Source: Modestobacter sp. (GTDB lineage: Bacteria > Actinomycetota > Actinomycetes > Mycobacteriales > Geodermatophilaceae). From it: a stretch of DNA of 6,772 nt. Under the pieces are notes generated by a model. That model ran no database searches. It saw nothing but the letters and a program-made list of their open reading frames with translations, and was not told the origin of the DNA. This document shows positions 1 to 5,287 of this stretch, piece by piece. Where the stretch lies: positions 1 through 6,772 of the forward strand of contig JAOPWO010000491.1 in the NCBI GenBank assembly GCA_025965635.1, written 5' to 3'. The position numbers were made by a program, and so were the translations under genes. Numbering within the stretch: position 1 is the first letter of the stretch; each line of letters starts with the position of its first letter.

Positions 1-72
1 GTCCCACGGCAGCCTCCCGCCAGCTGCGGCAACGTCACCGAGACGCTTCCGCGGAGGGCGAGACAACGGCTA

Positions 73-1239
73 TCAGCTGTCCGTGCCCAACCACTGCAGA
101 CGCACCTCGTCGACATGGGCACCGAGCACAGGGCTCGACGCGGTCTCCTCGGGAAGCGCCTGCACGGACCCCGGATCGTCGGCGCCGAACTGGACCGGCT
201 GGCGGAGGAACGGCGTGGGGCCCAGGACCGGGTGGTCGAACTCGCCGACGACCCCCCGGAAGCGCACCTGCTCGCTCGAGATCGCCTCCGCCAGGTCCCA
301 GATGGGCGCCGCCGGGACGCCGGCCGCCTGCGCCTCCTCCAGCGCCTGGGCCGTGGTCCGGCCGGTGGACCACTCCTCGGTGATCTGCCGCACCTGCTCC
401 ACGTGCACCGACCGGGAGGTGTCATCGGCGAAGAGCGGGTCCCCCGGCATGTCCGGACGGCCCACCATGGTGGCGAAGCGCGCGAACACCGTGTCGCTGG
501 CGCATGCCAGCGCGACCAGTCCGTCAGCGGTTCGGTAGGTGTCGAACGGCGTCGACACGGGGTGCCTGTTGCCGATGCGGCCGGGCAGCGATCCCGTGGC
601 CGTGAGCAGGCTCATCGCCGTGACCTGCAAGGAGACCAGGGAGTCCAGCATCGCGACGTCCAGGTGGCGGCCTCGGCCACTGCGCTCCCGGTCGACCAGC
701 GCGGCACAGATCGACCACGAGGCGAACAACCCGGCCACCAGGTCACCGACCGACTCCCCCACCCGGGTGGGCGGACCACCCTCCCAACCCGTCGCGGACA
801 TCAGACCGGACATCGCCTGGACGACGAGGTCGTACGCGGCCAGTCCCGTCATCGGACCGTTCTGCCCGAAGCCGGAGATGCTGGCATAGACGAGCCCGGG
901 GTTGTCCCGGCTGAGGCTGGCGTGGTCGACACCGAGCCGCCCGGCGACACCGGGACGGAAGTTCTCCACCACGACATCCGCCTGGCTCGCCAACCGCAGC
1001 AGCAACGCGTGGTCCTCGGGCTGTTTCAGATCCAGGACGATGCTGCGCTTGCCCCGGTTGAGCTGGGCGAAGTACACGCTCTCGCCGTCGCGGAACGGTC
1101 CGAGGTGACGCGCGTCGTCACCGGACGGGGGTTCCACCTTGACCACGTCGGCACCGATGTCGGCCAGCAGCGCGGTGCAGTACGGCCCGGCCAGCACCCG
1201 GCTCAGGTCGAGCACCCGAATCCCGCTGAGAACTCCCAC
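73..1239 (-). CDS. CaiB/BaiF family (type III) CoA-transferase
   Basis: This 388-residue protein is a family III CoA-transferase, a cytosolic enzyme that moves CoA from an acyl-CoA donor to a carboxylic acid through an aspartyl-CoA mixed anhydride. The N-terminus has the family signature (GIRVLDLSRVLAGP, residues 6-19, then LLADIGADVVKVE, 24-36). NRGKRSIVLDLK (61-72) and ENFRPGV (92-98) are further conserved blocks. D166 in GESVGDLVAG aligns with the catalytic aspartate of the family. Length is close to the usual ~400 residues, with no sign of truncation. The start is a GTG (1237-1239) preceded six bases upstream by a G-rich Shine-Dalgarno-like run (1246-1251). An ATG seven bases upstream is out of frame. 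The gene diverges from an acyl-CoA dehydrogenase, suggesting a shared acid-activation and beta-oxidation job. The acid substrate and CoA donor cannot be deduced: formyl-, succinyl-, carnitine- and aryl-CoA transferases share these motifs. Confidence 0.93.
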   Translation of the reverse strand: MGVLSGIRVLDLSRVLAGPYCTALLADIGADVVKVEPPSGDDARHLGPFRDGESVYFAQLNRGKRSIVLDLKQPEDHALLLRLASQADVVVENFRPGVAGRLGVDHASLSRDNPGLVYASISGFGQNGPMTGLAAYDLVVQAMSGLMSATGWEGGPPTRVGESVGDLVAGLFASWSICAALVDRERSGRGRHLDVAMLDSLVSLQVTAMSLLTATGSLPGRIGNRHPVSTPFDTYRTADGLVALACASDTVFARFATMVGRPDMPGDPLFADDTSRSVHVEQVRQITEEWSTGRTTAQALEEAQAAGVPAAPIWDLAEAISSEQVRFRGVVGEFDHPVLGPTPFLRQPVQFGADDPGSVQALPEETASSPVLGAHVDEVRLQWLGTDS

Positions 1240-1265
1240 CGGTCATCCCCCATCCATCCCGCGCC

Positions 1266-1285
1266 GTCGGGACGCCGGTCCCGAC
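1266..1285. promoter_or_regulatory. Perfect 8+8 bp inverted repeat in the caiB-family gene leader (candidate operator)
   Basis: GTCGGGAC (1266-1273) and GTCCCGAC (1278-1285) are perfect reverse complements separated by GCCG. The 20 bp dyad lies 27-46 bases upstream of the GTG start of the CoA-transferase and inside the divergent intergenic region. The size and symmetry fit a dimeric repressor site (TetR, GntR or IclR type). In RNA it would form a stable hairpin in the leader. Which protein binds is unknown. Confidence 0.45.
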
Positions 1286-1327
1286 CGTCCGTCGGCACCC
1301 GCAGCCATCCCCGTGTTGCCTGCCCGG

Positions 1328-1340
1328 GACGCTAAGCGTC
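1328..1340. promoter_or_regulatory. 13 bp palindrome GACGC-TAA-GCGTC (possible operator)
   Basis: GACGC and GCGTC flank a TAA centre in one of the few AT-containing spots of the divergent region between the CoA-transferase and the acyl-CoA dehydrogenase. Its left edge shares the octamer CGGGACGC (1325-1332) with the larger palindrome (1268-1275), so the same regulator could touch both. It lies about 90 bases upstream of the CoA-transferase start. Short dyads occur by chance in GC-rich DNA, so this is tentative. Confidence 0.28.
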
Positions 1341-1402
1341 AGGCAGTGGAGGAACGATGTGCATCCGCCCAGCGATCAGCGCCGATGCCATGCCACCGCA
1401 CA

Positions 1403-1431
1403 TTGGTTGCGACCCGCGGGACCTTCGTAAT
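1403..1431 (+). promoter_or_regulatory. Possible promoter of the acyl-CoA dehydrogenase gene
   Basis: TTGGTT (1403-1408) and CGTAAT (1426-1431) are separated by 17 bases and resemble -35 and -10 boxes of the main sigma factor (3/6 and 4/6 matches). Transcription would begin near 1438, giving a leader of about 55 bases before the GTG at 1492. The palindrome CCCGCGGG (1413-1420) falls in the spacer, a usual position for an operator. No experimental support is available. Confidence 0.3.
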
Positions 1432-1480
1432 GGGCGAGGCTGCATACCCGCGCACCCCGCGCTCCGCGCAGCCACCCATG

Positions 1481-1485
1481 AAGGG
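1481..1485 (+). promoter_or_regulatory. Ribosome binding site that decides the acyl-CoA dehydrogenase start
   Basis: AAGGG (1481-1485) lies six bases before a GTG at 1492, normal spacing. It directly abuts an in-frame ATG at 1486, leaving no spacing at all. This favours GTG 1492 as the true start, and it argues against the ATG at 1357 even more strongly, since that reading would place the probable promoter inside the coding region. Confidence 0.5.
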
Positions 1486-1491
1486 ATGCGC

Positions 1492-2640
1492 GTGACCCCG
1501 TACCTACTTCCCCCTCTCTACGACGAGTTCCGCGCGGCGGCCCGCGCCGTCGCGGACGGGGAGATCGCTCCCCGTGCGGCAGCCACCGATGCGCGAGCCG
1601 AGTTCCCGCACGACGTCTACGCCGCACTGGTGGCATCCGGACTGCACGCGCCGGGGATCCCGGAGGAGTACGGCGGGGACGGCGTGGACGCCATCGCCGC
1701 TGCGATCGCGGTGGAGGAGGTGGCCCGGGCCTGCGCCTCGTCCTCGACCATCCTCACGTCCAACAAGCTGGGCGTGACCCCGCTCCTGCTGGTCGGTACC
1801 GAGCAGCAGCGTGAGCGCTATCTCCCCGAGGTGGCCGTCGGCGATGCCCTGATGGCCTACGCCATCAGTGAGCGCGAGGCGGGCAGCGATGTGGCCGCGA
1901 TGCGCTGCCGGGCGGTGGCCGATGGGGACGAGTGGGTGCTGGACGGCGTCAAGACCTGGATCACCTCCGCCGGCATCGCCCGCTACCTCATCGTGTTCGC
2001 CGTGACCGACCCGGAGTCGGGTTCCCGCGGGATCTCGGCCTTCGTCGTGCACGCCGACGACCCCGGGATCGGCTACGGCGAGCCCGAGCACAAGATGGGC
2101 CTGCGCGGGTCGGTCACCCGGGAGCTGTACCTCGAGGACTGCCGCATCCCCGGGGACCGGCTGCTGGGCGCCCGCGGCGCCGGTCTCAAGGTCGCGCTGG
2201 GCAGCCTCGACCACACCCGGGTCTCGGTGGCGGCACAGGCGGTCGGGATCGCACAGGGCGCCCTCGACGTGGCGCTCGGCTACGTCCAGGAGCGCCGCCA
2301 GTTCGGCCAGGCGATCTCGAGCTTCCAGGGCGTGCAGTTCATGCTCGCCGACATGGCGATGAAGGTGGAGGCCGCGCGGCAGATGGTCTACGCCGCCGCA
2401 GCCCACAGCACCGCACGCTCCTCCCAGCTGACGTTCTTCGGCGCAGCCGCCAAGTGCCTGGCCTCCGACACCGCCATGTCGGTGACGACCGACGCCGTGC
2501 AGCTGCTCGGCGGCTATGGCTACACCACGGACTTCGGGGTCGAACGGATGATGCGGGACGCGAAGATCACCCAGATCTACGAGGGCACCAACCAGATCCA
2601 GCGGATCGTGATGGCCCGCCAACTGCTGCGCGCGCGGTGA
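1492..2640 (+). CDS. Acyl-CoA dehydrogenase, FadE25-like
   Basis: This FAD-dependent acyl-CoA dehydrogenase (382 residues from the GTG start; 384 if ATG 1486 is used) catalyses alpha,beta-dehydrogenation of an acyl-CoA and passes electrons to electron-transfer flavoprotein in the cytosol. The three-domain fold is recognisable. It has an N-terminal helical part ending in IPEEYGG (56-62), a middle beta domain with AYAISEREAGSD (122-133) and TWITSAG (155-161) that contacts FAD and substrate, and a C-terminal helical domain with ERRQFGQ (267-273) and QLLGGYGYTTDFGVERMMRDAKI (337-359). E364 in IYEGTNQIQ is the catalytic base at the short-chain-type position. The sequence closely recalls mycobacterial FadE25, including the block FQGVQFMLADMAMK (278-291). 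Length is standard. The gene diverges from the CoA-transferase and converges on the iclR gene 27 bases away. Short- or branched-chain acyl-CoA is the likely substrate, but specificity is not determined. An ATG at 1357 would add 45 residues without family similarity. Confidence 0.94.
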   Translation: MTPYLLPPLYDEFRAAARAVADGEIAPRAAATDARAEFPHDVYAALVASGLHAPGIPEEYGGDGVDAIAAAIAVEEVARACASSSTILTSNKLGVTPLLLVGTEQQRERYLPEVAVGDALMAYAISEREAGSDVAAMRCRAVADGDEWVLDGVKTWITSAGIARYLIVFAVTDPESGSRGISAFVVHADDPGIGYGEPEHKMGLRGSVTRELYLEDCRIPGDRLLGARGAGLKVALGSLDHTRVSVAAQAVGIAQGALDVALGYVQERRQFGQAISSFQGVQFMLADMAMKVEAARQMVYAAAAHSTARSSQLTFFGAAAKCLASDTAMSVTTDAVQLLGGYGYTTDFGVERMMRDAKITQIYEGTNQIQRIVMARQLLRAR

Positions 2641-2667
2641 TCCGGGGAGGCCGTCGTCCCTGGCGGG

Positions 2668-3456
2668 TCAGTCCTCGCCGGCGTCGTCCGGCCGCCGTCC
2701 GGACAGCCGCTGGGTGAGCCGGTCCGCGGCCCGCTGCACCAGGAGCGCCAGCCCGTCCCGGGCCGGGGAGTCCAGCCGGTGACTGGGGAAGGTGGCACTG
2801 ATCGCGGCCACCGGCCGGGCACCGTGGTCGAACGAGCAGCACGCCACCGACGCGACGCCCTCGGTGACGTGCCCTTCCTCCTCCGACCAGCCGCGCCGGC
2901 GCTCCTGGTGCAGCAGCGCTTCCAGCTGTGCCCGGTCGGTGGGTCCGCGGTCGGTCCGGGCGACCAGGGGCTGCCCCGCCGGGAACATCGCCCGCAGCTG
3001 GGCCGCCGGCTGGTGAGCCAGCATGCTGCGGCCACTCGCGGTCAGGTGAGCCGGTAGCCGCACCCCGACGTCGGTCACCAGCGTCACCGCCCGGCCGGGC
3101 TGCTCCTTGACCAGGTACAGCGTCTCTCCCCCGTGCAGCACGCCCAGGTGGGACGTGTGCCTGCTGACCGCGGTGAGGCGCTGCAGCAGGGGGCGGGCCA
3201 GTCGTGCCAGCGGCTCCTGCCGCAGATAGGCGGAGCCCATCTCGAAGGCGGCGACCCCCAGTCCGTACACCCGCCCCTCCGGGACGTGGACCACGTACCC
3301 GTGCTGCTGCAGGACCGTCAGGAGGTGGTAGACGGAGGAACGCGGGATCTCCAGCTCCCGGGACATGGTGGCCGCGCTGATCGGCACGGCACGGGAGGCG
3401 AGCAGTCGCAGCAGCCGCAGGGCGCCGTCCACCGCCGGTACTTGGGAGGAAGCCAC
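2668..3456 (-). CDS. IclR-family transcriptional regulator, probable hut regulator (HutR-like)
   Basis: This 262-residue protein has the two-domain IclR layout. An N-terminal winged helix-turn-helix (about 6-68) contains ISAATMSRELEIPRSSVYHLL (26-46) followed by a wing. A C-terminal effector-binding domain (about 80-250) shows the family signature GVRLPAHLTASGRSMLA (131-147) and the EEGHVTEGVASVAC...VAAISATFP block (193-224). Family members bind DNA as dimers or tetramers and sense small metabolites, acting as repressors or activators. The start is GTG 3456, which has AGGAG (3466-3470) nine bases upstream. The reading frame stays open far upstream, but that part overlaps hutU antisense and has no IclR similarity. 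The gene diverges from hutU across 171 bases containing a HutR-like operator, so control of the hut operon, plus its own gene, is the natural inference. The ligand would be histidine, urocanate or a later intermediate, which the sequence does not reveal. Confidence 0.92.
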   Translation of the reverse strand: MASSQVPAVDGALRLLRLLASRAVPISAATMSRELEIPRSSVYHLLTVLQQHGYVVHVPEGRVYGLGVAAFEMGSAYLRQEPLARLARPLLQRLTAVSRHTSHLGVLHGGETLYLVKEQPGRAVTLVTDVGVRLPAHLTASGRSMLAHQPAAQLRAMFPAGQPLVARTDRGPTDRAQLEALLHQERRRGWSEEEGHVTEGVASVACCSFDHGARPVAAISATFPSHRLDSPARDGLALLVQRAADRLTQRLSGRRPDDAGED

Positions 3457-3465
3457 TACCCCGGT

Positions 3466-3470
3466 CTCCT
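3466..3470 (-). promoter_or_regulatory. Ribosome binding site fixing the iclR start
   Basis: On the minus strand AGGAG occupies 3470-3466 and is followed after nine bases by GTG (3456-3454). The protein then begins MASSQVPAVDGALRLL, the expected IclR N-terminus. The adjacent upstream codon is GTA and not a start. Confidence 0.6.
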
Positions 3471-3537
3471 GAGCAGCGGGAGGGCGCCCCGCACCGCGCG
3501 CCCGACGGCGGACGACCGGGCACTGATCCGTCCAGTG

Positions 3538-3551
3538 TCTCGGATACCAGA
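3538..3551. promoter_or_regulatory. Candidate HutR/IclR operator between iclR and hutU
   Basis: TCTCGGATACCAGA is an imperfect dyad (TCT-N8-AGA; GTCT/AGAC counting one flanking base each side). It matches 11 of 14 positions of the HutR motif I recall for the histidine-utilization operon of Corynebacterium resistens (TCTGWWATWCCAGA), including the whole right side ATWCCAGA. Its centre is about 83 bases upstream of hutU and 88 bases upstream of iclR, the middle of the divergent region, where one site can serve both genes. The consensus is quoted from memory and should be verified. An overlapping dyad, ATCCG (3526-3530) and CGGAT (3541-3545), is an alternative reading. Confidence 0.5.
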
Positions 3552-3590
3552 CGCAATGTCGATCACGAGCCTTATGCCCGCTCGAGCTGC

Positions 3591-3614
3591 CGTCGTCCCA
3601 TTGGGCACCCGACG
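3591..3614 (+). promoter_or_regulatory. Nested inverted repeat directly before the hutU ribosome binding site
   Basis: CGTCG (3591-3595) pairs with CGACG (3610-3614), and inside them lies the palindrome CCCA-T-TGGG (3597-3605). The structure ends one base before AGGAGG. In DNA the inner palindrome could be a second regulator site. As RNA the outer stem could affect access to the ribosome binding site. The inner arms are too close to form a good hairpin, so an RNA role is doubtful. Confidence 0.22.
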
Positions 3615-3620
3615 AGGAGG
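3615..3620 (+). promoter_or_regulatory. Strong ribosome binding site of hutU
   Basis: AGGAGG is a perfect Shine-Dalgarno core seven bases before ATG 3628. It fixes the hutU start although the frame is open for another 495 bases upstream, which is the shadow of iclR. Confidence 0.8.
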
Positions 3621-3627
3621 AACACCC

Positions 3628-5283
3628 ATGGACGGCGCACGTACCGTGACAGCGGCCCGGGGCTCGGCCCTGACCGCACGCTCCTGGCAGACCGAGGCCC
3701 CCCTGCGCATGCTGCAGAACAACCTCGACCCGCAGAACGCCGAACGCCCCGACGACCTGGTGGTCTACGGGGGGACCGGCCGGGCCGCCCGTAGCTGGGC
3801 CGCCTACGACGCCATCGTGCGCAGCCTGACCACGCTCGCCGGCGACGAGACCCTGCTGGTGCAGTCCGGCAAGCCGGTGGGCATCTTCCAGACGCACGAG
3901 TGGGCCCCGCGCGTGCTGATCGCGAACTCCAACCTGGTCGGGGACTGGGCCACCTGGCCCGAGTTCCGCCGCCTGGAGCAGCTCGGTCTCACGATGTACG
4001 GCCAGATGACCGCCGGCTCATGGATCTACATCGGGACCCAGGGCATCCTGCAGGGCACCTATGAGACCTTCGCCGCGGTGGCCGCCAAGCGCTTCTCCGG
4101 GAGTCTCGCCGGAACGCTCACGGTGACCGGCGGGGCAGGCGGTATGGGCGGCGCCCAGCCGCTGGCGGTCACCATGAACGGCGGGGTCTGCCTGGTCATC
4201 GACGTGGACCCGGCCCGGCTGCAGCGACGGGTCGAGCACCGGTACCTCGACGAGCTCGCCGTCGACCTCGACGACGCCGTCGCGCGCTGCGAGAGCGCCC
4301 GCCGCGAGCGCCGGGCACTCTCGGTGGGACTGGTCGGGAACTGCGCCACGGTCCTGCCCGAACTGCTCGAGCGCGGCGTGGAGGTCGACATCGTCACCGA
4401 CCAGACATCGGCGCACGACCCCTTGTCGTACCTGCCCGAAGGCGTCGACCTCGCCGACTGGCACGACTACGCCGCGGCGAAGCCGGCGGAGTTCACCGAG
4501 CGCGCCCAGGCCTCCATGGCCACGCACGTCCAGGCGATGGTCGGGTTCCAGGACGCCGGCGCCGAGGTCTTCGACTACGGCAACTCGATCCGCGACGAGG
4601 CCCGCACGGGTGGCTACGAGCGAGCCTTCGACTTCCCCGGTTTCGTCCCGGCCTACATCCGCCCGTTGTTCGCCGAGGGGAAGGGCCCGTTCCGCTGGGC
4701 CGCGCTCTCCGGGGACCCCGCCGACATCCACACCACCGACCGCGCGGTGCTGGATCTGTTCCCCGACAACGACCACCTCCACCGCTGGATCCGGGCGGCA
4801 CAGGACAAGGTCGCCTTCCAGGGCCTGCCGGCCCGGATCTGCTGGCTGGGATACGGGGAACGCGACCTCGCCGGCGTCCGGTTCAACGAGCTCGTCGCCG
4901 ACGGGAGCGTGAGCGCACCGATCGTGATCGGCCGCGACCACCTGGACAGCGGCAGCGTCGCCTCGCCCTACCGGGAGACCGAGGCGATGGCCGACGGGTC
5001 GGATGCGATCGCCGACTGGCCGCTGCTCAACGCGCTGCTCAACACGGCCAGCGGCGCGACCTGGGTCTCGATCCACCAGGGCGGTGGGGTGGGCATGGGA
5101 CGGTCGATCCACGCCGGTCAGGTGACCGTCGCCGACGGCACCCCCCTGGCGGAGCAGAAGTTGCGTCGAGTGCTGACCAACGATCCGGGCACCGGCGTCA
5201 TGCGGCACGTGGACGCCGGCTACGAGATCGCCGAGACCGTGGCGCGCGACCGTGGTGTGCGCATCCCGATGCAGGAGGGCTGA
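3628..5283 (+). CDS. hutU: Urocanate hydratase (urocanase)
   Basis: HutU adds water to urocanate to give 4-imidazolone-5-propionate, the second step of histidine degradation, using tightly bound NAD+ as an electrophile in the cytosol. The protein has 551 residues, matching the usual ~555. Nearly every family block is present: YGGTGRAARSW (47-57), the SGKPVGIFQTHEWAPRVLIAN region (80-100), and GQMTAGSWIYIGTQGI (125-140). The NAD-binding glycine motif GGAGGMGGAQPLA (168-180) is followed by a nucleotide-binding domain with NCATVLPELLERG (238-250). FQGLPARICWLGYGER (397-412) carries C405 at the position of the active-site cysteine of the Pseudomonas enzyme, and HQGGGVGMGRS (483-493) closes the core. 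There is no frameshift or missing key residue. It is the first gene of a plus-strand operon, its stop being four bases before the next start. hutH and hutI are not visible and may lie beyond the right edge or elsewhere. Confidence 0.98.
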   Translation: MDGARTVTAARGSALTARSWQTEAPLRMLQNNLDPQNAERPDDLVVYGGTGRAARSWAAYDAIVRSLTTLAGDETLLVQSGKPVGIFQTHEWAPRVLIANSNLVGDWATWPEFRRLEQLGLTMYGQMTAGSWIYIGTQGILQGTYETFAAVAAKRFSGSLAGTLTVTGGAGGMGGAQPLAVTMNGGVCLVIDVDPARLQRRVEHRYLDELAVDLDDAVARCESARRERRALSVGLVGNCATVLPELLERGVEVDIVTDQTSAHDPLSYLPEGVDLADWHDYAAAKPAEFTERAQASMATHVQAMVGFQDAGAEVFDYGNSIRDEARTGGYERAFDFPGFVPAYIRPLFAEGKGPFRWAALSGDPADIHTTDRAVLDLFPDNDHLHRWIRAAQDKVAFQGLPARICWLGYGERDLAGVRFNELVADGSVSAPIVIGRDHLDSGSVASPYRETEAMADGSDAIADWPLLNALLNTASGATWVSIHQGGGVGMGRSIHAGQVTVADGTPLAEQKLRRVLTNDPGTGVMRHVDAGYEIAETVARDRGVRIPMQEG

Positions 5284-5287
5284 CCGG

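Noticed and set aside
115..1335. Plus-strand open frame of 406 codons opposite the CoA-transferase
   Set aside because: Arg/Gly/His-rich shadow with no recognisable motif. The minus strand carries an unambiguous CaiB/BaiF protein.
1357..1491. N-terminal extension of the acyl-CoA dehydrogenase from ATG 1357
   Set aside because: The extra 45 residues have no family similarity and lack a good ribosome binding site. They would also overlap the likely promoter, and AAGGG at 1481-1485 favours the GTG at 1492.
1504..2622. Minus-strand open frame of 372 codons opposite the acyl-CoA dehydrogenase
   Set aside because: Composition is His/Gly/Val-rich and patternless. The plus-strand gene contains every expected family motif over the same span.
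2645..2660. GGGA-N8-TCCC in the 27-base gap between the convergent genes
   Set aside because: A 4 bp stem with an 8-base loop and no T-run is too weak to call a terminator.
2677..2692. GCCGG-N6-CCGGC hairpin at the convergent ends of the acyl-CoA dehydrogenase and iclR genes, as a terminator
   Set aside because: It lies inside the last codons of iclR, has a stem of only 5 bp and no T-tract on either side. Short GC stems like this are common in such DNA.
3457..3897. N-terminal extension of the IclR regulator into hutU antisense
   Set aside because: It is an open frame only because of GC bias. The ribosome binding site at 3466-3470 and the IclR N-terminus place the start at 3456.
5252..5287. 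Alternative GTG start for the M20 gene within hutU
   Set aside because: It adds 12 residues encoded by the hutU 3' end with no family similarity. AGGAGGG at 5273-5279 is ideally spaced for ATG 5288.
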